DNA from: Cytophagales bacterium
GTDB lineage: Bacteria; Bacteroidota; Bacteroidia; Cytophagales; Cyclobacteriaceae
Assembly: GCA_025358885.1 (NCBI GenBank)
Contig: JANYHW010000094.1
Span: 1-54,467, forward strand
DNA length: 54,467 nt
Direction of reading: 5' to 3'
Shown here: in pieces, positions 26,596 to 36,598 of the stretch
Layout: each line of letters starts with the position of its first letter
Numbering within the stretch: the first letter of the stretch is position 1
Position numbers and translations under genes: made by a program
The notes under the pieces: generated by a model
Database searches by the model: none
What the model saw: the letters and a program-made list of their open reading frames with translations, nothing else
Told to the model about the DNA's origin: nothing

Positions 26596-28074
26596 TTATA
26601 TCGCCTTCGTGCTGAGTTCCTCATTACCCGCATCCTTCTTTTTGGAAATCAACAACAAACCCACAAAAGTGATCAACCCATTGTAGAAAAGGAGCTCAAG
26701 TCCAACCTGGTAGGATTCAAATAGATCACGTTGATAATAATCCATCAAAAAACAAATTACCGGTGCAAGGATGGCAACCCATACCACAAAATTGTCCTTG
26801 ACCTGCCGATGGGTAAATACACCGAAAGAAAATAGGCCGAGCAGTGGTCCATAGGTATACCCTGCAACTTTCAAGATCAACGTGATCATACTGGGATTAT
26901 CAGTCCAACGGAAAATCATGACAAAAATGAAGAACACCAAAGCAAATGCCAGGTGAATACCTTTGCGAATTTTTAGTCGCTTTGCTTCATTCCAGTCCGA
27001 CCGTCTGTTCAACCCGATAATATCAATGCAGGTGGAAGAGGTTAGTGCGGTGATGGCACCGTCAGCACTAGGGAATAGGGCAGAGATCAGCGCTATAATA
27101 AATACAATAGAGAGCCCTGCCGGCAAATACTTTAAGGCAACCAGGGGAAACAACTGATCCCCAACGACGGAGATATCATGTTGGGCTGCAAAAAGATACA
27201 GTAAGCCGCCAAGGAAAAGTGATAAAAGATTGCCAAGCAAAAAAATAACTGAAAAAGTCAGCATGTTTTTCTGCGAATCAGGAAGGGTCTTCACGCTGAT
27301 GTTTTTTTGCATCATCTCCTGGTCCATTCCCACCATGGTGATCGTAATGAACGCCCCCGCAAGGATTTGCTTCAGAAAAAATGTACTGCTCACCGGTGAA
27401 GTATCGAAGATCCGCGTGTAGCCTTTGTCATGAAGTGCCTGGAATCCTCCCAACCAACTAATCTCCAATGAATTCAACAAATAACCGATGGTTACCACAA
27501 GGCCAATAAGGATAAATGATGTTTGTAAGGTATCCGTATATACAATTGTTTTTACCCCACCTTCAAAAGTATAGATAAGGATCATGACTAGGATGATGAC
27601 CGTGGTGACCCAAAATGGGAGTCCAAAACTCTTTAGGATACCATCGTGCAGTATCCTGACAACAAGATAAAGGCGTGCGGTAGCTCCCAATGTTCGGGAC
27701 AATAGAAAGAAAGACGCCCCGGTCTTGTAAGATTGGAATCCAAGCCGGACCTGGAGATAAGAATAGATGGATGTAAGCTTCAACTTATAGTACAGTGGAA
27801 GCAGGATAAAGGCGATGAGTACAAAGCCCAACCAGTTTCCAAGCACAATCTGGAGGTAAAGAAATGACTGCTGGCCAACTGTTCCCGGCACACTTACGAA
27901 GGTGACTCCACTCAGCGTGGTTCCAATCATCCCAAACGCCACGAGAATCCAACTGGAGCTCCGGTTGCCAATAAAAAAGGACTCATTGGTTGCGCCGCGT
28001 GCTGTGATCCAGGCCACAATCATCAATAAAAGAAAGTATCCGACAATAAATGAAAACAAGATTAGAGGAGACAT
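26596..28074 (-). CDS. Sodium:solute symporter (SSS family)
   Basis: 492 residues with about 13 membrane helices. Family features: first helix LILFSFIVGYFLLLMIVAWIT, then SSSWILVAFGMIGTTLSGVTFVSVPG and, toward the middle, a sodium-binding region near ALISALFPSADGAITALTSS. This is the SSS/NSS-like fold (LeuT type). The substrate is not visible in the sequence. Its position between nagB and anmK suggests uptake of an amino sugar, anhydro-sugar or sialic-acid-like compound. nagB starts 100 bases downstream and anmK ends 58 bases upstream, all on the minus strand. Confidence 0.88.
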   Translation of the reverse strand: MSPLILFSFIVGYFLLLMIVAWITARGATNESFFIGNRSSSWILVAFGMIGTTLSGVTFVSVPGTVGQQSFLYLQIVLGNWLGFVLIAFILLPLYYKLKLTSIYSYLQVRLGFQSYKTGASFFLLSRTLGATARLYLVVRILHDGILKSFGLPFWVTTVIILVMILIYTFEGGVKTIVYTDTLQTSFILIGLVVTIGYLLNSLEISWLGGFQALHDKGYTRIFDTSPVSSTFFLKQILAGAFITITMVGMDQEMMQKNISVKTLPDSQKNMLTFSVIFLLGNLLSLFLGGLLYLFAAQHDISVVGDQLFPLVALKYLPAGLSIVFIIALISALFPSADGAITALTSSTCIDIIGLNRRSDWNEAKRLKIRKGIHLAFALVFFIFVMIFRWTDNPSMITLILKVAGYTYGPLLGLFSFGVFTHRQVKDNFVVWVAILAPVICFLMDYYQRDLFESYQVGLELLFYNGLITFVGLLLISKKKDAGNEELSTKAI

Positions 28075-28132
28075 TCTTTTGAGTTATGAAAACCTAAATA
28101 CTTAACCATACAAAATATCTCAACACGTTCAT

Positions 28133-29326
28133 CTAATCTGGAAACGAGATCTTTCCCATCAAGACCCCAGGCACCTTTGCGCCTGAACCAAAATCAATAA
28201 CTTCACCAGCGATGGTTTCATTTGCCAGTACAGCAAACAACATGGCCTCCTTTGCGTCACCTGGCACACCTAATTCGTCAGAAGTCCTCATCGCCTTGAT
28301 CTCAAGCATTTCCTGAATCCACTTCATCAGGAGGAGGTTGTGCATTCCTCCACCACTGCCGTACAGCTCAAACTTGCTTTTCCTTGTCGCTCTGAGAATA
28401 CCCTCCGCGATCGTCTCTGCGCTGAACCTTGTCAGGGTTGCTAAAATATCATCCAGTGGCAACCGTGTAGAATTTGTCTTCTTCAGAGCTCGCGTCAAAT
28501 ACTCATTGTTGAATAATTCTGGCCCTGTCGTTTTGGGGAAAGATCTCTTGAAGAATGGATCCGACTTTAGCGCCTTCAACAGGTTGATATGTACCCTGCC
28601 TTCCGTTGCCCTTGATCCATTGCGGTCAAAGTGCTGACCCGGGATCGTGGACCTCACTTTTTGATCGATCATGGTATTGCCTGGCCCGGTGTCGGTGACA
28701 AACATTTTTTTAGAATCCCGGCCAGCAGGCAAGTACGTGAAGTTGCCAATACCGCCAATGTTCAGCAATATCCTGTTCTCAACAGGGTGGGAAAATAAAA
28801 GATAGTCGCCATAGACTGCCAGTGGTGCTCCTTCCCCTCCTTTCGCGGTATGTTTCTGCCTGAAATCGCTTACCGTGATGATCCCGGTAGTAACCGCAAT
28901 GTGATCGCCATCCCCAACCTGAAGTGTGGCATTGATGTTCTCCCTGGGATGCAAATAGGAAGGTGAATGAAAAACTGTTTGTCCATGAGAGGCAATCAGG
29001 TCAATTTTTCCAGAACTAAAATTATGCTTCTTAAGAAAAGACTGAATCATCTTACCATGCAGGTTACCCAGCCATGCATTCAGGATACAGAGTCTTTCAA
29101 AGTCTATCTTACGTTGAGCAAAAACTTCCAACACCTTTCGCTTTATGGCATCGGTATAGGGAGCCGTTTCAAAAGCCAAAAGTTCAATCTGAGTTTGGAG
29201 TCCGGCTCCTCCGATCTTGCAGCACGCAATATCCAGCCCATCCAGCGACGTACCCGACATGAGACCTATGATAAGCCTCTCCTTCTTGTTGGCGATTTCA
29301 AATAACCTTGAGAGATTTTTGTTCAT
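28133..29326 (-). CDS. anmK: Anhydro-N-acetylmuramic acid kinase
   Basis: 397 residues from the ATG at 29326; a TTG two codons upstream is an alternative. AnmK converts 1,6-anhydro-MurNAc to MurNAc-6-phosphate in peptidoglycan recycling. The signature GLMSGTSLDGLDIA is at 21-34, followed by ASHGQTVFHSP, LQVGDGDHIA, LNIGGIGNFTYLP and DTGPGNTMIDQ. YGSGGGMHN and LGVPGDAKEAMLFAVLANE lie toward the C-terminus. These are the phosphate, adenosine and sugar regions of the actin-like kinase fold. With the symporter and nagB it supports an amino-sugar recycling cluster. Confidence 0.95.
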   Translation of the reverse strand: MNKNLSRLFEIANKKERLIIGLMSGTSLDGLDIACCKIGGAGLQTQIELLAFETAPYTDAIKRKVLEVFAQRKIDFERLCILNAWLGNLHGKMIQSFLKKHNFSSGKIDLIASHGQTVFHSPSYLHPRENINATLQVGDGDHIAVTTGIITVSDFRQKHTAKGGEGAPLAVYGDYLLFSHPVENRILLNIGGIGNFTYLPAGRDSKKMFVTDTGPGNTMIDQKVRSTIPGQHFDRNGSRATEGRVHINLLKALKSDPFFKRSFPKTTGPELFNNEYLTRALKKTNSTRLPLDDILATLTRFSAETIAEGILRATRKSKFELYGSGGGMHNLLLMKWIQEMLEIKAMRTSDELGVPGDAKEAMLFAVLANETIAGEVIDFGSGAKVPGVLMGKISFPD

Positions 29327-29422
29327 GGACAATTTGTAAAAATAAGCCTTCCAACCAAATGGAGGTCTATTTTCAATCGGATTATTACAATAAATCCTTT
29401 CATCTGCTCATCATGTTTACCA

Positions 29423-29452
29423 TTGCATTCGCCTTCCCTCCTCTTACCTTTG
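29423..29452 (+). promoter_or_regulatory. Bacteroidota-type promoter, leaderless, for the GSCFA gene
   Basis: TTG at 29423-29425, a 19-base spacer and TACCTTTG at 29445-29452 fit the consensus exactly. The ATG at 29457 is only five bases past the -7 element, about where transcription should begin, so the mRNA is probably leaderless. Confidence 0.75.
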
Positions 29453-29456
29453 ATTG

Positions 29457-30440
29457 ATGAATGAATTTCGTACTGAAATGATCCCGGTTCTAAAAAAGAA
29501 TATTGACCGAAAATCAGCGATCATTACGCTGGGATCCTGTTTCTCAGATGCGATTGGCAGCAAACTGAAGGAAAATAAGTTTGAGACGCTTGTAAATCCG
29601 TTCGGGACGGTTTACAACCCTATTTCGATACATCGACTCCTTGCCAACGCCATTCAGGCAAAATACCCGACCAAAGAGACCTACCTTCGCTCTCAGGACA
29701 TTTATTTTAACTATGATTTTCACTCAAGGTTCTTTTCATCCAGTGAGGACGACCTTGTCCACCAGATAAAATCAGTCGTTGATACCAGCCACCAGTTTCT
29801 TCGTAAAACCAGGGTTATTGTTATCACCTACGGGACTTCTTTTGTTTACCAAAGAAATGACAACCATCACATCGTGGCAAATTGCCACAAGGTACCTGGC
29901 AAGGAGTTTACGAAAAGGTTGATCAGCAGCGAAGAGATCGTTTCAAGTTTCAAAAACCTGTTTGACATCATTCAGGAACACATTTCATTGGACCGAATTA
30001 TTCTTACGGTAAGTCCGGTCCGGCATGTGAAAGATACCTTGGAGCGTAATAATCTGAGCAAAGCTGTACTCCGGGTTGCCTGCGAGCAAATCGAAGGTCA
30101 ATTTCCTTCTGTGGAGTATTTTCCTTCTTATGAGATCATGATGGATGACCTTCGTGACTATAGGTTCTACAAACGGGACCTGATTCACCCCACAGACCAG
30201 GCGGAGGACTACATTTGGGAAAGGTTTGCACATACTTATTTTTCTGAATCTACCCTCAAGCTCCTGAGAGAATGGGATGGAATCCAAAAAGCTATGGCAC
30301 ATAGACCTCATCAGGTCAACGGAGTATCACATCAGGCATTTCTATTGGAAACTATCAAGAGGTTGGAGGAAGTAAAACCTCATTTTGATGTTGAATCTGA
30401 GATCACCAAACTAAAGTCCCTACTTGGCATCACCACCTAA
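29457..30440 (+). CDS. GSCFA domain protein
   Basis: 327 residues from the ATG at 29457; a TTG directly before it is in frame but less likely. The N-terminus has the family motif as [10 protein letters not shown], followed by [19 protein letters not shown] and CHKVPG lie in the middle, and [11 protein letters not shown] near the end resembles the GDSL/SGNH His-containing block V. The family is related to SGNH hydrolases, so an esterase or acyl-transfer role is possible but not shown. The DUF255 gene follows after 32 bases. Confidence 0.88.
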   Translation: MNEFRTEMIPVLKKNIDRKSAIITLGSCFSDAIGSKLKENKFETLVNPFGTVYNPISIHRLLANAIQAKYPTKETYLRSQDIYFNYDFHSRFFSSSEDDLVHQIKSVVDTSHQFLRKTRVIVITYGTSFVYQRNDNHHIVANCHKVPGKEFTKRLISSEEIVSSFKNLFDIIQEHISLDRIILTVSPVRHVKDTLERNNLSKAVLRVACEQIEGQFPSVEYFPSYEIMMDDLRDYRFYKRDLIHPTDQAEDYIWERFAHTYFSESTLKLLREWDGIQKAMAHRPHQVNGVSHQAFLLETIKRLEEVKPHFDVESEITKLKSLLGITT

Positions 30441-30472
30441 TTCCCAATTTTATACCCAAGCGCCCCGTACCT

Positions 30473-32494
30473 ATGCCAAACATTACAAACCGCCTAGCGC
30501 GTGCCACAAGTCCTTACTTGCTTCAGCATGCCCATAACCCGGTGGATTGGTTTGAATGGGGCAAAGAGGCACTGACGAAGGCGAAGAACGAGGACAAGCC
30601 TATTTTGGTCAGCATCGGATATTCTTCATGTCATTGGTGTCATGTAATGGAGCGTGAGTCATTTGAAAACGAGGAGATCGCCCGCATCATGAACGAAAAC
30701 TTTGTGTGCATCAAAGTGGATAGGGAAGAAAGGCCGGATATTGACCACATCTACATGGAGGCCGTGCAAGCTATGCAACAACATGGCGGCTGGCCACTAA
30801 ATGTTTTTCTCACCCCCGAACAGAAGCCTTTTTACGGAGGAACCTACTTCCCGCCAAATAACTGGTCACAACTTTTGCTTCAGGTCAGCAAGGCGTTCAA
30901 ATTCAAACGAGATGGCATTAACCAATCATCAGAAGAGCTTCGCCAGCATTTACAGACGAATGACTTAAAGAGGTTTGCGCGCGAACCCGGTATGGAAAAA
31001 TTCAAGACGGAGAGCCTTGATAAAATGTTTGAGATTCTTACCACCCGGTTTGACTCAACATGGGGTGGCATTGAAAAGGCACCAAAGTTTGTAATGCCCT
31101 CCATCTGGCTGTTTCTTTTGCGATACTTTTCTGTAACCAAAAGGCAAGAGGCTCTTGATATGGTCAGACTTACGCTGGAAAAGATATCCATGGGAGGAAT
31201 CTATGATCAATTGGGCGGAGGATTTTCAAGGTACTCGGTAGATGGAGAGTGGTTCGCTCCTCACTTCGAAAAAATGCTCTATGATAACGCCCAACTACTG
31301 AGCCTCTATGCGGAAGCGTACAGCATTTCCAAAAATAATGACTTCAAAAGGATAATCTATGAGACAGTAAGGTGGCTCGAACGAGAAATGACTCACCCCG
31401 ATGGTGGTTTCTATTCAGCACTGGATGCAGACAGTGAGGGCGAGGAGGGTAAGTTCTACACATGGACATGGACAGAACTCATGACGTCAGTCGAAAAACA
31501 CGATGTTACTCCGGAATATTTCAACGCCACAAAAAACGGAAACTGGGAACACGGTCGAAACATCCTCATCCGGACTGGCAACGACTCGGCGCTCATGAAC
31601 GACTTCAACATCAATGCGCATGACCTTGAAGTCCTTGTAAATGAAGGCAAAAAGAAACTGTTGGCTGCCCGATCGCAACGGATCCGGCCCAGCCTGGATG
31701 ACAAAATACTTCTCGGGTGGAACGCCATGATGATACAAGGATTGACAGATGCCTACAAGTTCACGGGAGATTCCATGTTCTTACAACGTGCATTGAAATG
31801 TATCTCTTTCCTGGAGAGCCATATGATGGATGGCGAGAAAGTCTACCGGGCATTCAAGAACAAACGGTCCGGCACTGAAGGATTCCTCGAGGACTATGCC
31901 TTTCTTATTCAAGCATACATCTCCCTATACGAGTCAACATTCAAGGAGACGTGGCTGGAGAAAGCAAGGCACTGGTGTGAATATGTGATAATCCATTTTT
32001 ATGACGAGTCCGACGGATTTTTCCAATTCTCCAGCAACGGTGCCGAACAACTCATCGCCAGCAAAAAAGAAATATTTGATAATGTCATTCCATCATCCAA
32101 CGCAGTGATGGCCAGGAACCTATATCAACTGGGTATCATGCTTGGACGTGATGACTGGAAACAAATGGGAACTGACATGGTGTCAAGAATCGCTTCATTA
32201 ATTGAGTCTGAACCGGGTTACCTATGTCACTGGGGTATTGCCTTTTCAGAAATTACCCACGGATTGTCAGAAATTGTGGTGGTGGGCAAAGAGGCCCAAC
32301 AAAGAAAAAACGAATTAAACCAACATTACCTTCCCTTTGCCAGGATACTGGGAACGGAATCAAGCAGCACGTTGCCCCTGTTTGAGGGCCGGGAGGCCAG
32401 GGATGAAAAAACAATGATCTATGTATGCTTTAACAAAACCTGTGAACTACCCGTCAATAAAACCGATGAAGCATTGGATCAACTCTCCCGATAA
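30473..32494 (+). CDS. DUF255 thioredoxin-like protein (YyaL/spermatogenesis-associated 20 family)
   Basis: 673 residues, full length for the family. It starts with the conserved [21 protein letters not shown]. The thioredoxin-like domain (about 1-165) has the motif [10 protein letters not shown] (CHWC at 53-56). The rest is an alpha/alpha toroid related to N-acylglucosamine epimerases and glycosidases (for example [39 protein letters not shown] and DGFFQFSS). The biochemical role is uncertain despite wide conservation. It lies two bases before the fucosidase gene. Confidence 0.92.
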   Translation: MPNITNRLARATSPYLLQHAHNPVDWFEWGKEALTKAKNEDKPILVSIGYSSCHWCHVMERESFENEEIARIMNENFVCIKVDREERPDIDHIYMEAVQAMQQHGGWPLNVFLTPEQKPFYGGTYFPPNNWSQLLLQVSKAFKFKRDGINQSSEELRQHLQTNDLKRFAREPGMEKFKTESLDKMFEILTTRFDSTWGGIEKAPKFVMPSIWLFLLRYFSVTKRQEALDMVRLTLEKISMGGIYDQLGGGFSRYSVDGEWFAPHFEKMLYDNAQLLSLYAEAYSISKNNDFKRIIYETVRWLEREMTHPDGGFYSALDADSEGEEGKFYTWTWTELMTSVEKHDVTPEYFNATKNGNWEHGRNILIRTGNDSALMNDFNINAHDLEVLVNEGKKKLLAARSQRIRPSLDDKILLGWNAMMIQGLTDAYKFTGDSMFLQRALKCISFLESHMMDGEKVYRAFKNKRSGTEGFLEDYAFLIQAYISLYESTFKETWLEKARHWCEYVIIHFYDESDGFFQFSSNGAEQLIASKKEIFDNVIPSSNAVMARNLYQLGIMLGRDDWKQMGTDMVSRIASLIESEPGYLCHWGIAFSEITHGLSEIVVVGKEAQQRKNELNQHYLPFARILGTESSSTLPLFEGREARDEKTMIYVCFNKTCELPVNKTDEALDQLSR

Positions 32495-32496
32495 GT

Positions 32497-33954
32497 ATGG
32501 GGACCGATAATTTTTGCGTGAGAAAATTCGCCATACTCCTGAATTTCTTGCTTCTCTCCTGTTCAATGAAGGAGGTTGCACCACCTTCACCTCTGTTGCC
32601 TATACCGACGCAGAGTCAATTGGACTGGCATGACATGGAATTAAATGCCTTTGTTCACTTCACCACCAACACATTCACAGACAAAGAGTGGGGCTTTGGC
32701 GATGAACCTCCTTCGATTTTCAACCCATCTGAATTCAACGCGGAGCAGTGGATCACCACATTCAAGAGCGCAGGATTCAAAGGTGTTATACTCACCTGCA
32801 AACATCACGATGGTTTCTGTCTTTGGCCGAGTCGCTATACAAATCATTCTGTAAAACAGACTCTGTGGAGAGATGGCAAAGGGGATGTAATCAAAGAGGT
32901 TGCAGCCGCGTGCAGGAAATATGGGCTTTCATTCGGAATATACGTGTCACCCTGGGACAGAAATCATAAAGATTATGGAACACCTGCCTATGTAGAGTAC
33001 TACCGCAATCAGCTTACCGAGCTCTTCGAATCGTACGGTCCGATATTTGAAATGTGGTTTGACGGGGCTAACGGAGGTGATGGATACTATGGTGGAACGC
33101 GCGAGAAACGAAGTATTGCCGGAGCGACCTATTATGATTGGCCCCGGACACTCGACCTAGTTCGAAGAATGGAGCCCAACGTAATTTTTTTCAGCGATGC
33201 GGGACCCGGTGTGCGGTGGGTGGGAAATGAAAAGGGAATGGCCGGAGAGACCAACTGGAACACCATTTCTCCTGACACACTTTTTGCCGGCAAAGGCGGG
33301 ATTGAACAACTGCTGAACTCCGGTTCTGAGAACGGCACCTCGTGGATACCCGCTGAAGTAGATGTCTCTATCCGTCCTGGCTGGTTCTATCATCAACTGG
33401 AAGATTCCCTGGTGAAATCTCCACGACAATTGTTCGAAATTTATTTGAACTCGGTCGGACGTGGTTCAACTTTGTTGCTCAATGTCCCCCCCGACCGGAG
33501 AGGCCTCCTTCACGAGCAGGATATCAAATCATTGAAGGGGTTCAGGGAGTTAGTGGATAATGAATTCAAGACAAACATTACAAAAGATTCTGAGGTAACG
33601 GCAAGTTCAACGCGGGGAAAAAATCAATTCACTGCCTCACTGGTCATTGACGGAGATCCTGAAACTTACTGGGCAACAGAAAATGATGTGGTGAACGGTT
33701 CAATTGAAATCGTCCTGAAAGAAGAAAAAGTGGTTCAGTATGTCGTTCTTCAGGAATACCTTCCCCTGGGACAACGTGTGAAAGTCTTTTCTGTCGAAAC
33801 CTGGACTAACAATCAGTGGACTCCGGTTGCTTCAGGAACCACCATTGGTCACAAAAGAATAATTAGAATTGCACCCACCTCGACAAAAAAGATCAGGATC
33901 AATTTCCTGGAAGCGAAGGCCAGCCTTGTCATCTCAAATATCGAAGTCTACTAG
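32497..33954 (+). CDS. Alpha-L-fucosidase (GH29) lipoprotein
   Basis: 485 residues. A lipobox (FLLLSCS, Cys22) predicts a lipid-anchored protein. A GTG at 32518 is an alternative start that keeps the leader. The GH29 catalytic barrel (about 45-350) has FVHFTTNTF, LTCKHHDGFCLWPS and FEMWFDGANGG with nucleophile Asp189, then LLLNVPPDRRG. The C-terminal domain (about 365-485: SSTRGKNQFTASLVIDGDPETYWATE) is F5/8-type or galactose-binding-like. The enzyme should release L-fucose from glycans at the cell surface. It follows the DUF255 gene by two bases; a hairpin lies downstream. Confidence 0.92.
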   Translation: MGTDNFCVRKFAILLNFLLLSCSMKEVAPPSPLLPIPTQSQLDWHDMELNAFVHFTTNTFTDKEWGFGDEPPSIFNPSEFNAEQWITTFKSAGFKGVILTCKHHDGFCLWPSRYTNHSVKQTLWRDGKGDVIKEVAAACRKYGLSFGIYVSPWDRNHKDYGTPAYVEYYRNQLTELFESYGPIFEMWFDGANGGDGYYGGTREKRSIAGATYYDWPRTLDLVRRMEPNVIFFSDAGPGVRWVGNEKGMAGETNWNTISPDTLFAGKGGIEQLLNSGSENGTSWIPAEVDVSIRPGWFYHQLEDSLVKSPRQLFEIYLNSVGRGSTLLLNVPPDRRGLLHEQDIKSLKGFRELVDNEFKTNITKDSEVTASSTRGKNQFTASLVIDGDPETYWATENDVVNGSIEIVLKEEKVVQYVVLQEYLPLGQRVKVFSVETWTNNQWTPVASGTTIGHKRIIRIAPTSTKKIRINFLEAKASLVISNIEVY

Positions 33955-33963
33955 ACCGTTTTG

Positions 33964-34053
33964 CCTTCTCTTGTTAGAGAAGGGCCAGGGGTGACATGTT
34001 CAAGCAAAAGTTATTAGTGATACCTACAGAATTGGTAGGGATCTGGGGTGACA
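33964..34053. repeat. Two REP-like palindromic units before priA
   Basis: An 8-bp stem-loop (CCTTCTCT at 33964-33971, AGAGAAGG at 33976-33983, 4-base loop) is followed by GGCCAGGGGTGACA. A second, weaker hairpin (CCTAC and GTAGG, about 34023-34039) is followed by the related ATCTGGGGTGACA (34041-34053). The two hairpin-plus-GGGGTGACA units look like copies of one repeat. The first may also terminate the fucosidase transcript, although no T-run follows. Confidence 0.5.
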
Positions 34054-34087
34054 ATTGTGCCGACACCATTACTTTCCTACTTTTAGT

Positions 34088-36592
34088 GTGGTGGAAATTA
34101 TTGATAAGGAAGAAAGTAAAAGGACGCTCTTCGCGGAGCTGGTACTCCCTGTGCCTGTTCCAAAACTCTTCACCTACCGCGTGCCTGCATCATGGAATGA
34201 TCAGGTAAGAATTGGACAACGGGCGATTGTACCCTTCGGTCAACGCAAAATTCTGACGGGCATCATTATCAAGTTACACCACCTGCCCCCAACAGAGTAC
34301 GAAGCCAAATATCTGCTTGAAATGCTGGATGAAGCAGAAATCATCACCCCCCTTCAGTTTCAGCTTTGGGAATGGATGGCCAGCTATTATATGTGCACCG
34401 TGGGGGAAGTTATGAAAGCCGCGCTTCCATCAGGGCTTAAGCTATCCAGTGAATCGATGGTTCAAATCCATCCTGCATTTGTACTAGAGGAGAGTCCTTT
34501 TGATTTTTCCGAAAAAGAACGCCTGTTGCTCAATCACCTGAAATCTGAGTCGATGGCCTATTCAGAAGCAGCAAACTTGCTTGGCGTGAAGTCCATTTAT
34601 AGCATTCTAAGATCCCTCAGCTCAAAGGAGTCTATCCTGCTGTTCGAGAAAGTCAAGGAGAAGTTCAAACCCAAGACGGAAAAGCGACTGCGATTGACTC
34701 CGGATTTCCTGAACAAAAAAAAACTCGAGCCCTTATTTGAGACACTCGCCTCCAGGCCAAAGCAGGAAGCGGTGCTGCTCAAGTATCTCCAGGAAGTTCC
34801 TGTTTTTCATGATCCCGGACTCAATGAAAGGGGAATTGGGAAGGCGCAGATTCTCTCGGCAGAAATTTCAGAGTCATCATTGAACACCTTACTGAAAAAT
34901 AAGGTCCTCGAGGAGTTCGAAATCGTAGTTCCCCGTTTTGGTTTTGATGACGTACCCGTAACTCACCCCTTGTTGCTGAGTGAAAAGCAGGAGGATGCCC
35001 GCAACAAAATTCTTGAGAGTTTTGAGAAGCAAGGCGCTGCTCTTCTTCATGGGATCACCAGTAGCGGAAAAACAGAAATCTACATTGACCTGATTCGTCG
35101 GGCGCTGGATGGAGGCACGCAGGTATTGTATTTGTTGCCCGAGATTGCACTGACTACCCAAATTGTTCAACGCCTGAAGAAAATATTCGGATCAACCATG
35201 GGCGTGTATCATTCCAAGTTTTCAGACAATGAGCGCGTGGAGGTCTGGAACGGTGTGCTCACGGGAAAATTCAAATTTGTCGTTGGAGTGAGGTCTTCCG
35301 TCTTCCTCCCATTTGATAACCTCGGGCTGCTTATCGTAGATGAAGAGCATGACCCTTCATATAAACAGCAGGAGCCGGCTCCTCGGTACCACGCACGTGA
35401 TGTTGCACTGATGATGGCACAACACCATCACGCCAAAGTACTAATGGGTACCGCCACACCCTCGGGTGAAAGTTATTATCAGTCCATTATCGGAAAAATT
35501 GGATTCGTCTCCCTGACCGAAAGGTTTGGTGAAGCGAAACTTCCTTCAATTGTATTTGCAGATTTATCGAAGGAACGGATGCAAAAGACAATCAAAGGCA
35601 ACTTCTCATCCCTCCTGCTTCGCGAGCTGAAAGATACCATCGCATTAAAGGAACAGGCGATAATATTTCAGAATCGCCGCGGTCACTCTCCGCTTGTTCA
35701 GTGCGAAGATTGCGGTTGGGTGCCAACTTGTATCAACTGTGCCGTAAGCCTTACCTATCACCAGTACCGGCACGCCTTGATCTGCCATTACTGCGGTTAC
35801 CGCGAAGACCTTCCAAAACAATGCCCTACTTGTGCCTCTAAAAGAATACTCACCTTGGGTTATGGTACAGAGAAAATGGAAGAAGAATTAAAGTTGTATT
35901 TCCCGGATGCGTCCATTGGCAGGATGGACTTTGACACTACCCGCACCCGCAGCGGTTATGAGTCCATTCTTTCTGACTTTGAAACAGGCGACACGGATAT
36001 CCTTGTGGGCACTCAAATGGTGACCAAGGGCCTGGACTTTGAACGGGTGAGTCTCGTGGGCGTATTCGATGCCGATCGCATGATGCACTTCCCTGACTTC
36101 AGGTCTTATGAGCGTGCTTTTCAGTTGATCATCCAGGTTAGCGGAAGGGCGGGTCGACGAGACAAGCAGGGAAAAGTCATTATCCAAACATCCAACCCCA
36201 AGCATCCGATGTTTGTGTTTGTTATTCAGCATGATATCATCGGGTTTCTCGAAGAGCAGTTAAAAGACAGGGAACTTCATGGATATCCACCCTATACCCG
36301 CCTGATTGAAATAACTTTTAAACACATTGATAAGGGAGTCGGAAGGAATGCAGCGGAATGGTTCGTCGTCAGGGCGCGCGAAAAACTGAGCATGGCCCAG
36401 GTGATGGGACCCGGCGAACCGATGATCTCGAAAATCAGAAATGAGTTCCTTCATACCATCTTGTTGAAGATTCCGCGCAACCAGGGAAAGCTCATCGCTA
36501 TAAAGGAATACCTCCAATCACTGGCCTCTTTGTCTGCCGATGACAAGTCATTCAGGGCGGTAAAAATTGTGTTTGATGTTGATCCTGTTTAG
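34088..36592 (+). CDS. priA: Primosomal protein N' (PriA helicase)
   Basis: 834 residues from the GTG at 34088. The frame stays open upstream to a TTG at 34055, but those codons lie beside the repeat and are not family-like. PriA restarts stalled replication forks by loading the replicative helicase. The N-terminal DNA-binding domain (ELVLPVPVPKLFTYRVP) precedes the helicase core. Walker A is GITSSGKTE (about 322-330), followed by LLPEIALT and VDEEHDPSYKQ. The zinc module has eight Cys (CEDCGWVPTCINC, CHYCGY, CPTCAS). GYGTEKMEEEL and ILVGTQMVTKGLDF follow, all in the family order. Confidence 0.95.
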   Translation: MVEIIDKEESKRTLFAELVLPVPVPKLFTYRVPASWNDQVRIGQRAIVPFGQRKILTGIIIKLHHLPPTEYEAKYLLEMLDEAEIITPLQFQLWEWMASYYMCTVGEVMKAALPSGLKLSSESMVQIHPAFVLEESPFDFSEKERLLLNHLKSESMAYSEAANLLGVKSIYSILRSLSSKESILLFEKVKEKFKPKTEKRLRLTPDFLNKKKLEPLFETLASRPKQEAVLLKYLQEVPVFHDPGLNERGIGKAQILSAEISESSLNTLLKNKVLEEFEIVVPRFGFDDVPVTHPLLLSEKQEDARNKILESFEKQGAALLHGITSSGKTEIYIDLIRRALDGGTQVLYLLPEIALTTQIVQRLKKIFGSTMGVYHSKFSDNERVEVWNGVLTGKFKFVVGVRSSVFLPFDNLGLLIVDEEHDPSYKQQEPAPRYHARDVALMMAQHHHAKVLMGTATPSGESYYQSIIGKIGFVSLTERFGEAKLPSIVFADLSKERMQKTIKGNFSSLLLRELKDTIALKEQAIIFQNRRGHSPLVQCEDCGWVPTCINCAVSLTYHQYRHALICHYCGYREDLPKQCPTCASKRILTLGYGTEKMEEELKLYFPDASIGRMDFDTTRTRSGYESILSDFETGDTDILVGTQMVTKGLDFERVSLVGVFDADRMMHFPDFRSYERAFQLIIQVSGRAGRRDKQGKVIIQTSNPKHPMFVFVIQHDIIGFLEEQLKDRELHGYPPYTRLIEITFKHIDKGVGRNAAEWFVVRAREKLSMAQVMGPGEPMISKIRNEFLHTILLKIPRNQGKLIAIKEYLQSLASLSADDKSFRAVKIVFDVDPV

Positions 36593-36598
36593 TACAGG

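Noticed and set aside
33132-33429. Open frames on the minus strand within the fucosidase gene
   Set aside because: They are shadows of a well-conserved plus-strand gene and match no family.
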